A DNA stretch of 64,000 nucleotides from Cycas panzhihuaensis (GCA_023213395.1 CM041465.1:2604001-2668000); one strand, 5' to 3'; positions 45,035 through 57,190 are shown, counted from the first letter of the stretch. Translations and numbers: made by a program. Notes: generated by a model not told the origin, from the letters alone.

Positions 45035-45377
45035 TGATGGATTTAGAGGAGTAGAGCGAGATATTAGATTGTGCACATATTAAGTAAACAAGTGATTTTC
45101 AAAGTTGGCAGCGTTAAAAAACACCAAAGAGGTATTACCACCCCTTAAATAGATTTTGGGGAGGTGGCAAGTGCCATCACCTGACATACATATTAGCTGA
45201 CAAATATTCAAACAATATTAAAATAATAATAATAATAAATAATACACATACCTTAATAATGTTATGTTAACTCTAGGTGGTTATTGGAAGGCTCTAGGTG
45301 TCCTAAGGGGCCTTAAAGGTGGGTTTAAGGAGCTCTAGGTGCACAATTCTTTAGTAACATTGGGGTTAATCCCAACA
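45035..45377 (-). repeat. 3' LTR of element C
   Basis: 343 bp; on + it starts TGATGGATTTAGAGG and ends AATCCCAACA. Partner of 59159-59502. Confidence 0.92.
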
Positions 45378-45399
45378 TTCTCTACCATAAGCCCAATGT

Positions 45400-46062
45400 G
45401 GATACTCCCAAATTTTCTCTGAACTTCTAAAATTTGATCTTTCCCAAAGGCTTTGTAAAAATATTTATTGTCTAATCTTTGGTATTGCAATAAGCTAACT
45501 CGATCTCGTCTACTTGTACAAGTTCTCGAATAAAGTGGTGTTGAGTCTCAATGTGTTTTATTCTGCTGTGGAATACCAAAATTTTGACCATTTGGATAGT
45601 GCTTTGATTGTCATACCAAATTCTAGTGGTACCTTGTTGTTTATTCTAAAAATCCTTCTTAGCTATATTCTTTCACAAGCTCCTACAACTGCTACTTTAT
45701 ATTCTACTGACTATGGATAAAGAGATGGTATTTTGCTTCTTTGTACTCCAAGCTACTACTACTGATCCTATACTGAATACATAATCTATTGTAGATTTTC
45801 TATCATCAACATCACCTGCCTAATTTGATCTATATAACAAATCAACTGAAATTTAGAGGTAGCTTTGTAATATAACCCAAAGTTTGGAGTCCCTTTAAGG
45901 TATCTAAGGATTCTTTTAGCAGCTTACCAATGAAAGGTCTTTAGATACTGCATGAACCTAGACACAACACTAACTGAGTGTGTTATATCTAGTTAAGTAG
46001 ATGTTAAATATATTAAACTACCAATGAGCTGTCTATAGATACTTGGGTCAACTGAAGTCAAA
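45400..46062 (-). pseudogene. Element C RNase H (decayed)
   Basis: On the - strand: VDPSIYRQLIGSLIYL near 46050-46005, the DYVFSIGSVVVAWSTK-type block around 45780-45735, a PSVESTEAEYKVA-like block near 45725-45690, CDNQSTIQMVK near 45615-45580, and HSRIKHIETQHHFI near 45570-45535. Stops present. Confidence 0.8.
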
Positions 46063-46940
46063 TCATCTATCTTTAAATAGTTTGATTCCAATTTCTACTG
46101 GGGTTACCAATGGTTTGCAATTTATCATTCTGAATCTTTGTAGTAGATCCAATGTATATTTATATTGAGAGATGAAGATTCCTTGTTTGTCATGCCAGAC
46201 TTCTAATCCTAGGGAGTAATGCATGAGGCCTCGGTTTATCATCTCGAATTCCTTACACATAGCATCTTTAAATTTATGTAAAAGATGAGAGTCGTTTCCA
46301 GTATAGACTAGGTAATCCACATAAAGACCTACAATCAAGATTGAGCTTCCCTTGATTTGAGTGTATAGATTTAGATTTGCTTGAGATCTCGCAAATCCTT
46401 GATCTCTAAAATACTTGTCTATGCAGGAATACCAATCCCTAGGTGCTTATTTTAGACCATATAGTGCCTTTTTTAATTTGTACACTTTGTTCTCTTCCCC
46501 CTTGACTTAAAAACTGAGGGGTTAAGTGACATAGATGTCTTCTTTGATATATTCATTTAGAAAATCACTTTTCACATCTATTTGATAAACTTTCCAACCC
46601 ATTTAGGTTACTAAACCTATTATCATTTAAACATATTCCATCATAGTGACAGGGAAAAATATTTCTGTATAGTCTATGCCTTCTCCTTGAGCATATCCTT
46701 TTGTAACCAATCTAGCTTTAAATTTGTCGATGGAGCCATCTTAGTGGAACTTGGACTTATAGACCCATTTTGTGCCAATAGTCTTCTTCTTTGGTGGTAA
46801 GTTAACGAGTTCCCAAGTATTGTTCTTAGTAATGGACTTATATTCTTCTTCCATGGCTTTCTGCCAACATTCATGTTGATTAGCCTCAAAAAAGGTTTGA
46901 GGCTCATGAGTTTTAGTACATTGCTCATTAGGGCAAAGTT
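46063..46940 (-). pseudogene. Element C reverse transcriptase (decayed)
   Basis: On the - strand: HECWQKAMEEEYKSITKN near 46875-46830, NSWELVNLPPKKKTIGTKW, KWVYKSKFH near 46760, [20 protein letters not shown] near 46710-46650, and DVKSDFLNEYIKEDIYVT near 46580-46525. LVVYVDYL-type catalytic sequence follows at 46335-46300 (VGLYVDYLVYTG). The catalytic YVDD reads YVDY. Several reading-frame changes occur at 46339-46673. Confidence 0.85.
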
Positions 46941-48368
46941 GACCCTATGTGAGCATGTGGATCTTCTATTATTATCTAAGATATTTCCTAAGTCATAATT
47001 ATGATGAACCCATTTGGGTAGTTTTTGTGGTGGAGGTTGAGATGAAGTTCCCTCCCTAGTTAGTTCATGGATACTTCTCTATATAGGAGGCATATATTTA
47101 GACTTATATGATGTATCAAATTTAATGGTAATCTCCTTCTTCTTTTTTTGATTATCTTAGTAGCAGGTGTCTTACTGAAACTTGGCATCTCTACTCACCA
47201 TAACTTTTCTTGATTTTGGATCATATACCTTATAGGATTTAGAAGATTCACTATATCCAATAAAGATACATTTAACACTATGGTCATCCAACTTGATTCT
47301 TCTTTGATTAGGAACATGGACATATGCTAGATATCCAAATACCCTAAGATGATGTATACTTGGTTTATAACTAGTCCATGTTTTTTCTGGAGTTTTCCAC
47401 CTAAGCGCTTTGGTTGAACATCTATTGAATAAGTAGATGGATATATGAACTACTTCATCCTAAAATTTGTGGCCCAAGTTCTTATCTTTAAGCATATATC
47501 TTGTCATTTCAACTATAGTTTGATTCTTCCTTTCTGCTACACCATTTTATTATGGGGTGTAGGGGGTGGTGAATTGTCTCCTGATCCCATGGTCGATACA
47601 ATAGTCCTTAAAAGCATTAGATGTAAACTCTCCCCTATTATCTGATCTTAAAGATAGGATATGATATCCACTTTGTCACTCTACAAAGGTTTTGAAGTCA
47701 ACAAAGTGGTCAAAAGCATCTAATTTATATCTTAGAAAGAAAACCCATGTCTTCCTTGTGAAGTCATCAATGAAGGTGAGGAAATATTTTACACTTACTA
47801 AGGAGGGAGTAGTCATAGGTCCATAAATGTCTGTGTATACTAGTTGAAGAGGGGAAGATTCTTGATGGCTATAATCTAGAAAGCTTTCTCTATGGTGTTT
47901 ACTAAGAAGGCATCCCTCACACAAGTTTTTATTGACATTAATGTGTGGTAAACCATTAACTATGTCCAATATTTTTATAAGAGCCAAGTTGCTGTAGTTA
48001 AGATGACCAAACCTTCTATGCCATAAATCACTATCTACGGTAGTTGAAGTTCTAAAGGCATAGGTATCTGAAGGAGTGAGGATAAACTTTAATAGATGAT
48101 CCTTAGTCATTTTACCTTTGGCAATAATGGCTTTATTTTTTCTCTTATCTTTGATAACACATTCGCCATTATCAAAAATCACCTTGTAATCTTGTCTCAT
48201 CATCTGTCCTATTGATAACAAGTTCTTCCTTAGGGCAAGGACATATAAGACATCATCTAAGTGTCTATATTCACCAATGTCAGTCATTAAGGCTATGTTA
48301 CCTTTCCCAACTAATTCAAGAGAGGTATTGTCTCCAAACATGATGGACCATTTTCTATTTTTATCCAA
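46941..48368 (-). pseudogene. Element C integrase with pre-integrase domain (decayed)
   Basis: The longest frame, 48368-47676, holds FGDNTSLELVGKGNI, DVLYVLALRKNLLSIGQMM, LWHRRFGHLNYSNLALIK and CEGCLLSKHHRESF (HHCC zinc site), then YTDIYGPMTTPSLVS and FLTFIDDFTRKTWVFFL of the core. The rest (47675-46941) contains a DNRGEFTSNAFK-type catalytic block near 47640 and the integrase C-terminal VFGYLAYVHVPNQRRIKLD near 47345-47270. Stops and shifts lie in the latter half. Confidence 0.88.
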
Positions 48369-49594
48369 GGTCTAAAATAAATATTCTTTGTGGGTCATGT
48401 AGGTTGAGCAACCTGAATCAATGTACTAGCTATCATTGTCTTCTTCCTTAGCAAAAAAACTGGATAAAAATAACCTGTTATTAACCTTTGATTCAGATGA
48501 ATTTTGAGCATGTCCTCTAGATATTGGTCCATGTTTGGAAAAATATTTATCTTCATTGTGACCACTTCTATGGAAATAAGTACAATATAATGGATCTCTT
48601 CTTCTATAACTTAGGCTTTGACTTCTTGGATGAGAATGATCAAGATTGAAAGATCTCCCTCTTTCCTCATAAGATTGAAGAGGGTTGTCTTTTGATATGT
48701 TGTCATGATATGCCTGATTTGACTGTGAAGATTGAGAATTCCCTTGGTAATTTGGATAGTAAGGATGATTCTTAAATTGTCTCCTTTGGTATTTCTTGGA
48801 GGGTCTTCATGCTATTGGGGTCCTCCTTGCCTCCTTTGGTGAGGGGATTGATATCTTAGAGGGTCTTGTTTAGTATCCCTTCGAGGATTTCCACCTTTTC
48901 TTCTTAGAGGTGATTCCTTTTGCCTTGAGGTTTCTACTTGGGAGTTGGATTGAATACGAGCCTTTATAGCAAAGGTATATTCTAGAGATTCATTTGCACT
49001 TTGCTACTCTTCTATAAATATAAGCATGGAACTAAGCTGTTCTACTTTGAGAGTGCTTAGATCCTTTGAAATACTGATACTAGTAGCCACCATTTCAAAA
49101 TGTCTTATAGCTCCAACACATCTAAGGATCCTTTCAACTACCCTTTATTCAGTTAGGGTATCTCCAAGTGACTTCATTTGGTTTATAATATCTTAGACTT
49201 TGGTCATAAATTTTGTTATTGATTCATTAGGCATCATACGTAAATTTTTAAACTTACTCCTTAAGTTCTGTAATTTAGAGAAGGCTCCTCCTTTCTATAT
49301 TAGTTGTAAGATGTCCCAAGCTTCTTTGGACTTAACTGATTCATTAACTCATGGGAATACATAATCTTCTAGTACACAGAATATGAGGGCTAAGGCTTCA
49401 TTATTTTTCTTGACATTCTCCTTGTAAGTAGCCTTTTCTACATCAGATGGGTTTTGTCCTAATTCGTTATAAAATATCTTCACAATTTTCCATATATCGT
49501 TAGCTATGAGGATGGGTCTCATCCTTCTACTCCAATTTAGGAAATTATTTATATCAAATTTAGGAATAATCATGTTCCCAAAACTAGAAGTCAT
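48369..49594 (-). pseudogene. Element C gag and protease (decayed)
   Basis: Starts at 49594 on the - strand with MTSSFGNMIIPKFDINNFLN and WSRRMRPILIANDIWKIV; the block KKNNEALALIFCVLEDYVFP resembles the gag-like frames of A and B. The UBN2-type body follows with a stop near 49350. A basic segment and a knuckle-like CTYFHRSGHNEDKYFSKHG near 48590-48535 precede a protease-like SGCSTYMT region near 48410-48390. Frames are heavily broken. Confidence 0.78.
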
Positions 49595-50776
49595 TTTGAA
49601 CTAAAGTTTTGTTAATCAAAGATGACAGATAGGTTTTCAAAAATTAAATTTGAATAAAAAAAAATATTTGAGTTTAAATTTTAAAATTTACTACCAACTA
49701 TAACCCAAGGTTTTTCCCAAAGTTTTAAATAAGTAAACTAGTACCTATTAAGGCTACTAAGCTCTAAGTTTAAGTTTCTCCTGGGGTAACCTTCAGTTGC
49801 TATCCTATTTAGTGGTACCTTCCCACAGATGGAAAAACATGGACCTAATATAGCAGTACATAAGTACTAGGCTCTATATACCTTAGTACGTGAGCTACTA
49901 AGAAGGTTTTAACACCCCCCCAAATTGTTGGTCGACCTCCGCCAGACTTATACCTAGTGACAGATCTAGCGGTGAAGGTTCTCGAACTAAGGCACTCATC
50001 CTCTCTAGCTCTAGCCTTAGTCTTTAAACACCATAAAAGTAATAGGTTCTACACCTCATCCTGCCACTGAATACATTTGATACCTAATGGTTGTCCTCAT
50101 CTAATGAGTAGGCCAATTAATGTGTATGGGGTGGTAACTTCAGGGATCCTAACCATTCCCCTTGTAAGGCTAGAAAAAGAGGGTGGTTCAATTCAAGATT
50201 ATTTTTTTTAATGTGAAAAATAAATTAATTATTAATGTTGTCTTGTTTAGAGTTTTGAAAGATTCCTTTTATGTAAAAAAAGAAATAACTTGAATGAAAT
50301 ATAATGTCCTCTAAGCAAGATGAAATAAACAATAAACTCTTTGAAAGAAATATGTAGGTAATCACTTTTAAAAAAATGCAATGCCATTGAAAGTGAATAA
50401 ATACCTTTGGAAAGTAAATCATATTACCAACTAGATGCAACTTTTATAAGTGTAGCAAGTAAATAAACTTTTCAATAATAATATATGCTTTTAGAATAAA
50501 TTAATGAACTTATAAGATATAATTTCAGATATACTTTGAAATATAATGATTATAGGAGAAAATTTAGAAAGTAACTAAGATCCCTTTTTTAATTATATAG
50601 ATCTGAAAATAAGATTTCTTGATGAAAAATAATAAGAAAAAAATGCTATAGGCTTTTGATTTTCAAGTGAATGAACATAAACTTGAGCAAGAAAATGACA
50701 TTTTTTTTTCAATGCAAGAAATCCTTTTATCTTGATGAAGATATATAATGCAGGAAATCTGAAATATACATATGTA

Positions 50777-50781
50777 TATTT
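50777..50781. repeat. Left target-site duplication of element B
   Basis: tattt, identical to 56120-56124. Confidence 0.8.
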
Positions 50782-51168
50782 TGTAAGAAAATAAATCAAT
50801 GGAGAACAGGGTAGAACATAGACAAATAATCATAGATCAATACATTATTATTGCATAAACTGAAAATCCTTTGTATTTAATCCATTGTTGTGAAGAGAGA
50901 ATTACAAATGTATAAAAGTAGGCGGTGTCTAAAGACACTAGGGTTCCCTCAAAATATATAGTTTGGGGGAGGAGGGAAACTCCTTAACCCCTAAAATTTA
51001 AATAACAATAAAATAATAACTTAACTTAACTCAAATGAACTTAAATTAAATCAACCTTACCTTATACTTACCTACACATGTGAGCACCCATATGTGTAAA
51101 TTGATGAGAATGAGGTATGCACTCTTGGTTAGAAGGTGGGAGTAGGGTGATGAGCATTAATGCCAACA
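50782..51168 (-). repeat. 3' LTR of element B
   Basis: 387 bp; on + it starts TGTAAGAAAATAAATC and ends TGCCAACA. It is about 20 bp shorter than its partner, partly by a gap beside the TATA-like region. Confidence 0.93.
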
Positions 51169-51179
51169 TTCTCTCCCTT
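51169..51179 (-). other. Polypurine tract of element B
   Basis: On the - strand aagggagagaa directly precedes the LTR start TGTTGG. Confidence 0.7.
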
Positions 51180-51199
51180 AATAGTCATCACAAACAATG

Positions 51200-51896
51200 T
51201 CTTCTCTTTAAACTTATGGAATTTATACTTGAAAAAAACTTTAAAATTTTATCTTTTATCTTGACTATTATTAACTCTTCTAATCCTTTTAGTAACATAT
51301 ATGTCTTTGCCATTGAATGGTACAAAAGAAATGTAAATAAATGTAGCTTGATTCAAATATAGATGTGTGGCTGCAACTTTGACTTTGTCAACTGAAACTT
51401 TAAGAAAACTTTAAATTTGAACTTTATCTTCTAAAAACTTTATGTTATGTATAACTATCATATCATCATATCTCTTCCCCTTAAATGAAGGATCAAGTTC
51501 TTATGTAACAAGATGATCATGCATTTGACTTGAATTTTTCTTGGTCTTTTCATTAGAATCCACCTATTCTATCACCTGTCTCACATGCTGAATAAAATTA
51601 ATATTAAATTCATTGAGGGTATCTCCCCCATAAGTAGAAATTAAAATGTCTCACACGGATTTAGAAGTTGTTAGTTCATAAACTTTAGAAAAGACATCAT
51701 CATTTATAGTGTAAAATATTAAATCTAGGGCTTCATTATCTTTTTTAATATTTTTCTTAATACTAACATCATATTCATCCTGTAAGTAACTCCAAAGATT
51801 ATATGTAATAAAATAATGTTGCATTGTTTTATGACATAGTGAAAAATTATGGCCGTCAAATATAGAAAATTGTACTTGATTAAGATTGATTGCCAT
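51200..51896 (-). pseudogene. Gag-like protein of element B
   Basis: From ATG 51896 on the - strand: MAINLNQVQFSIFDGHNFSL, then HYFITYNLWSYLQDEYDVSI and KKDNEALDLIFYTINDDVFSK, closely similar to element A's frame at 16319. It runs open to 51651. The rest (to about 51200) matches the acidic tail of A with DKVQIQSFLKVSVDKVKV near 51430-51380. There is no zinc knuckle and no pol. Together with A it suggests a family whose members encode only a truncated gag. Confidence 0.78.
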
Positions 51897-52189
51897 TTTA
51901 CCGAAAACTTTAGTATATAAAAAGAATATACTTTTACTAAGTCAAAAAAATAATAAATGAATAAACTAATATGATGTTAAATATACTCTTCGAAAGAAAT
52001 GTAATACCCTTTGAAAATGAAAAAATGCTTTGGAAAGTGAATGTAAAGTTAATGATCTTCTCAACAAGAATGAATAAAATTCCTTTCAAATAAATAACAA
52101 ACTTATAAGATCTAATTTTAGATAAAATTTAAAATAAGTTGCAAGTCCAATCGACTTATCACTTGCTTAATGATTAATTTCTGTTAGGA

Positions 52190-53200
52190 TATACTTGAAT
52201 TCTCAAGTTTAACAACTTCAAAGCTATACTAAAAAAAGTTAGAATAAGGGGAAATTTCACCAATTTGAAGATTAACGAAAGAACTATTCAATGGAACTTA
52301 CTGTTTTGAAAATGTGTTCTTACAAGATAATATTTAATGAATCAAATATACAAACCTCCTTTTGAGGCTTAACGGGAGCTTGGGGCTCAAAATATTATAA
52401 TAATACTAGTAAAAAAATTATAGAATATTGTCAAATTATCAATTATAGTTTAGAAAGCTTCTCAATATACTTTTTAGTTGAAAAACTTAAAAATTAATAT
52501 ATAAAAAGATATAAAAATGATAAATTAGAGGCTATTAAGTACCTCCACTTTGATGGATTTGAAAATCTATAAAACACTTTAAAACTTATAAAAAATAGTG
52601 TCAGTTTGAAGAGGAGTGAGTTAAATTTCTAATGAAACTAACATATCTAAATTTTGATGTAAAATAAAAAAGTTATAATGAAAATGGCAATAAGTACTTT
52701 TATGGTAAAATGTTTAAAAAGTGCTAAAAAACACTAAAGTATTATTTTTATCGATTAAAATAATGATTAAAATAGATCTTAAAAAATAGAATAAATAAAT
52801 GGTAATAAAGTTTGCTAATAATAAATGACTACAGAATAGATCTGGGTGGAAAATAGCCTTCCAGTGATAAGATATAATCTGACAAAAAAGTGATTTTATG
52901 AAAATAGTTTAAAATGGTTTTAAAAAATAATGATTGATTTTAAAGTGACTAAAAATGGGTCAAATCAACTCCAAATAGGTCATATGACTAGTCAAAATCA
53001 TACCTCAGAAAATTCTAGACATAATGGGATAGGTTTTGTAAGGAATTGATGTCGTAGTGAGAAGTTACGGAAAAAAATTACCAAGTACCCTATGTAAAAT
53101 GAAAAATAAAAAAAAATAGAAAAGGAAAAAGTTACAAAGTTGAAAAACCCTTTTAACATATAGCTAGAAGGTCACATGGAAGGACATATGACCAGAGACA
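52190..53200 (-). other. Element B leader part 2, conserved with A and C
   Basis: Strong similarity to 56380-57190 of element C, and, as reverse complement, to 14890-15990 of element A. Landmarks are gaggcttaacgggagct near 52365, tctagacataatgggatagg near 53014 and ggtcatatgact near 52977. No coding is seen. Confidence 0.8.
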
Positions 53201-53446
53201 AACACTAAAGGGAGCTAACACCCTTTAAACTTCTGGATTTAAAAATTTATACAATGTAGTTTAATTTTTTAAAACTATATAAAAAAATAATAAAAAAAAA
53301 TAAAGACAAATCGAATAAAAAAATGCTATCGTCATCGCCGCTATGATCACGGTAAAACAGATGACCTGCATAATGGAAAAGCATGCTGAAATTGAATATC
53401 AAAAAACTAAGAGTCAATAAAGACCAATGGCGCATTCAATCAAGTG

Positions 53447-53447
<1 letters not shown>

Positions 53448-53492
<45 letters not shown>
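53448..53492. repeat. (TA)n tract, left side of element B cargo
   Basis: About 22 TA units between leader part 2 and the captured NERD fragment. Confidence 0.95.
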
Positions 53493-53494
<2 letters not shown>

Positions 53495-53785
53495 CATATA
53501 TAAAAAAAAAAGGAAAATAAAAACAAAAATAGGGCAAGCTGGACATTGAATGACCGAAGGTAAGTACCTTCTTTGAACATGGACTTGCTCTGAGTAGACA
53601 AATCAAATCAACATACGATTCCTTTAAAGAGATGTAAACTTTCTTTCGGTTCAACGATTTGTATATATAAAAAAATTAAGAGAGCATTGGGGGTGTGGAT
53701 TGCAGCAGGTCAAGATTTAGTAAAATCGGCCAGAAATCTGTAATTTGACCTAATTCTAGGGTGGCAGTGATAGTTATCTGAGATA

Positions 53786-54345
53786 ATGTGGATTGCATTT
53801 ATTTTTGTGGTGGTAATTTACAAATTTCTGTGAGGTCTATTTGAACAGGAAGAAGAGTTTGGCCCAGAATGGGAACTACGCTTAAAGTTTACAGTGGGAA
53901 ACATTCTTGAAAAGCTTTATGATGGGGACGTATATTTAGCATTGCATATTCTAGACGCGGCAGATGAGGGTCGTGAGAACATCGATATGGTGATTCTAAC
54001 TGAAAGAGAATTATCTATCATGGAAGTTAGGAACTTTTTTGGGCTATTGGATGTGGGCATTGATGGTTGTTGGATTCTGACAGATTTGATGGGTCAATCC
54101 AAAAAGCTTCCTAACCCTGTGGAGGAAACAAGGCACCAAGTTGTTGTTCTTGAATCTTATCTTGAAAGAAGAGGAGTTATCCTACCACCAGCGTATTTGA
54201 ATTGTAAAGTGGTACTTACCAGTCCTAATAGTAGGCCATTACTCTCTGTCAATATGCATCCAGAGGTGTTATCCTATGACAAATACATACAGCTTAGTGA
54301 AAAATCAAGAGGGGGAGAATTTCTTTTCTTTTTTTTTTTAAAGAA
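53786..54345 (+). pseudogene. Captured plant NERD-domain protein fragment
   Basis: Read from ATG 53786, the frame starts MWIAFIFVVVIYKFL, a hydrophobic N-terminus typical of the plant NERD protein. A TGA at 53831-53833 stands where relatives have Arg. The frame then continues openly to about 54380. The NERD (nuclease-related) domain shows ENIDMVILT, a MEVRNFFGLLDV block (usual VKNFSG), GCWILT, and VVVLESYLERRGVILPPAY, ending CKVVLTSPNSRP...HPEVLSYDKYIQL. The similarity stops near 54310, followed by a T-rich run. No intron is seen within it. NERD proteins are of poorly known function, possibly DNA-processing. It is antisense to element B. Confidence 0.87.
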
Positions 54346-54455
54346 GGTTCCAAGGTTTCTTGAATTTGAGTTTGAGTGTTGAGATCTAATAAAAGTGTAT
54401 TGCTTATATAGTGACAGGAAAGGATTAAGGAAATAAAGGAAATGAAAAGAATGGA

Positions 54456-54555
54456 GACCAAGAGCTGATTGATTTGATGGAAAAATCTCAAACTCAATAT
54501 CAGATTGTTTTGACAAAAAACTGATACAGTATTCCTAATGGATGTTGAGTGTTAG
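54456..54555 (+). pseudogene. Captured EngB-type GTPase fragment
   Basis: The frame from 54456 reads DQ then ELIDLMEKSQTQYQIVLTK, and after a one-base shift in an A run, TDTVFLMDV. This matches the plant EngB/YihA-type GTP-binding protein segment (...HELIDLMERSKTKYQ.VLTKTD.VFPIDV...), which includes the G4 motif TKxD. These GTPases act in ribosome assembly in organelles (family knowledge). Only about 30 residues are present. It lies about 100 bp after the NERD fragment, on the same strand, and is unrelated to it. Confidence 0.78.
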
Positions 54556-54840
54556 CAAATATATAGTCTATGAAGATCTTTTATAAATTTTATTAGCTTC
54601 AATTTGCATTTAGTTTATTTACTTTCCAAAGGAATGCTGGAGTTTTACAAAAAAATTCTTCAAATAATAACAGTAAAAAAATATTTAATGGAAGAATATA
54701 ACCATACAACAGTGCCACAATGAAACCAAGAAATTTTTTAGATATATTACTAGGAATATATCAAATAACTAAGAACTACATATGTATTTGTATCTAAAGT
54801 ATTTCAAATATGTTGGAGCAGATATATCAGAGAACTAAGG

Positions 54841-54855
<15 letters not shown>

Positions 54856-54890
<35 letters not shown>
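54856..54890. repeat. (AT)n tract, right side of element B cargo
   Basis: A poly(A) run of about 15 followed by about 17 AT units, between the cargo and leader part 1. Confidence 0.95.
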
Positions 54891-54893
<3 letters not shown>

Positions 54894-55692
54894 TAAATCT
54901 GAAAAAAAAAAATGAAGAACCTAGCAAGCAGATGTGGCAGATTTGTAGCAGATTGACTTCTAAAGATGAGATCTTCTTCCACATAAGTTGAAGCTTCAAA
55001 CAGAATTCTTCAGTACACAGATCTGCTATGATATATGGCTTGTTGGGCTGAATATGTACAAAAACTTGTAGATTTAAAAAAAGAACTTGAAAAAATGATC
55101 AAATATATGATAAAATAAGCAGATGTGAAGAATATATAGCATATTTGAAGAAAACTTGAATAAATATTGTAGATCTGAAATAAGTATTGCAGATCTAAAA
55201 TAAATATTGTAGATCTAAAGCAAATATTATAGATATAAACAAAATAAACTAGAAAAATGATGAAATATTTGATAAAATAAGTAGATTTGAAGAAAACTCG
55301 AATAAATATTGCTTGCAGCTGTGATCCTACACAGATATGAAAAAAGTATTGGATAAATAGATGAAATATGCTTGAAAATAGTCAAATATATGATATAAAT
55401 ATATAAAACTTATTGATAAAAACTCTGTAGAGTGATTAAAAAACTTGATATTTATTGTTTGCAGCTATGCACCTACACAGATTTGAAAATAAATTTGAAA
55501 TATATTTGTTAAATCACAAGTAAAACCCAAGAATAATTAAATCTGATAAAAAATAGAAGAAACTTGCTAATAAAATTTATAGAAAATGAATATAACTGAT
55601 ATTTGCTTGCTTGTAAGTAGATTTACTATAAATGCCAGTAAATCTTCCTTCTTCTTCAAAAAACTTCAAATAGAGATGCAACAACCTAGCAA
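54891..55692 (-). other. Element B leader part 1, rich in cagatctg-like motifs
   Basis: Contains gatgagatcttcttccaca near 54965, shared with element C at about 58992. agatctg/agatctaa motifs recur. No coding is seen. Confidence 0.65.
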
Positions 55693-55709
55693 CCTCTGCT
55701 TTCATACCA
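55693..55709 (-). other. Degenerate primer binding site of element B
   Basis: On the - strand TGGTATGAAAGCAGAGG beside the 5' LTR, iMet-like with extra bases. Confidence 0.5.
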
Positions 55710-55711
55710 GA

Positions 55712-56119
55712 TGTAGGAAAATAAATTGATGGAGAATAGGGTAGAACATAGACAAATAATCATAGATCAATACATCATTGTTGTATAAACTGAAAATCCT
55801 TTGTATTCAATCCATTGTTATGAAAAGAGCATTACAAATGTTTAAAAGTAGGTGGTTTCTAAAGACACCACGGTTGTACACCCCTTAAAATATATAGTTT
55901 GGGGGACGAGGGAAACTCCTTAACCCCTAGAATTCAAATAACAGTAAAATAATAACTTAACTTAATTCAAATGAACTTAACTCAAATTAAGTTAAATCAA
56001 ATCAACCTTACCTTATACTTACCTACACATATGAGCACCCACATGTATAAATTGATGAGAGTGAGGTGTGCACTCCTAGTTGGAAGGTGGGAGTGTGGTG
56101 ATGAGCATTAACCCCAACG
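55712..56119 (-). repeat. 5' LTR of element B
   Basis: 408 bp; on + it starts TGTAGGAAAATAAATTG and ends ACCCCAACG (last A changed). A TATATATT motif lies near 55888-55895 on the - strand. Confidence 0.93.
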
Positions 56120-56124
56120 TATTT
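56120..56124. repeat. Right target-site duplication of element B
   Basis: tattt, identical to 50777-50781. Confidence 0.8.
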
Positions 56125-56379
56125 TTACTTTAGAAAGATGAAAAATGTGAAGAAGAAACTTTCCAAAAAAAATGAATTGTACTTATTTTAGGTTGCAGGA
56201 CCACTTGGCTTGTTACTTGTTTTAGGTGTATTTGATCAATTTCTACTACAAATTATCTTAAAGAAGCTATATAAAAGTTAAATGAAAGGCTCAAACATGT
56301 ATTATGAGTGATTAATAAGAAATAAAAGAAAGAACTTCTTAAAAAAGGGTTAAGAGGACAAGCCTGTTAGGATATCTCG

Positions 56380-57190
56380 AATGCTCAAATTAATCATCTT
56401 CAAAGTTATACTAAATAATATCAAATTAAGGTGAGATTATATTAATTTGAAGATCAATAAAATATCTATTCAATAGAACTGACCATTTTGAGAATGGGTT
56501 CCTACAGGTCAAGATTTTAATGTACAAAAGATATGGTCCCCTTGTTTAGGCTTAACAGGAGTCTGGGCTTAAAAGATTATGAAAAACTAGTGAAAACTTT
56601 ATTGAACAATGTAAAATGATCAAATATAGTTTAAAGAGCTGCTTAATATGCTTTTCAGTAAGTAAACTTGAGAAATAGTGTATAAAAATATGTAATAATG
56701 ATAAATTAAAAGCTTTTATATACCTCAACTTTGATGGATTTGAAAGTCTTCAAGAACACTTTAAAATTTATAAATAACTATGTTAGTTCGAAGAGGAATG
56801 AGTCAACTTCCCAACAAAACTAATGGATCTGAATTCTGATGTGAAACAAAAAGGTTATAATGAAAATATCAGAAAGCACTTTTTATGTTAATAGTTCAAA
56901 AAAGGCTTTTTAAAAAAAGAATTGACTTAAATTGATTAGAAACATGTAAAATTAGCTCTAAATATGGCGAATAACTAGTCTAAACTATAGCCTAGAAAAT
57001 TCTAGACTCAACGGGATAGGTTTTGTTAGAAACGGATACCCCTGTAAAGAGATATTATAGAAATTAGCTAGGTACCCTATGTATTAAATTAAAAATAAAA
57101 AAAAAAATGTTTACAAAGTTAGAAAGTCCCTTTAATAAAATAATGAAAGGTCACATAGATGGAACATAAAATCGGGGGCCAAGACTAAAG
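56380..57190 (-). other. Element C leader part 2, conserved with A and B
   Basis: Aligned by eye with 52190-53200 over most of its length (aggatat...ctcaa start, gaggcttaac/taggcttaac, tctaga...gggatagg, aggtcacat). No coding is seen. Confidence 0.8.

Larger units (their letters stand above)
50782..56119 (-). mobile_element. Element B: pol-less LTR retrotransposon carrying antisense NERD and EngB-type gene fragments
   Basis: LTRs at 50782-51168 (387 bp) and 55712-56119 (408 bp) are reverse-complement relatives of the element A LTRs and are flanked by a perfect tattt duplication. From the right: 5' LTR, leader part 1 (agatctg motifs), (AT)n, cargo on + (53786-54555), (AT)n, leader part 2 (53200-52190), a gag-like frame (51896-51200), a purine tract and the 3' LTR. 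There is no pol. It is inserted into the leader of element C in the same orientation. Confidence 0.93.
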
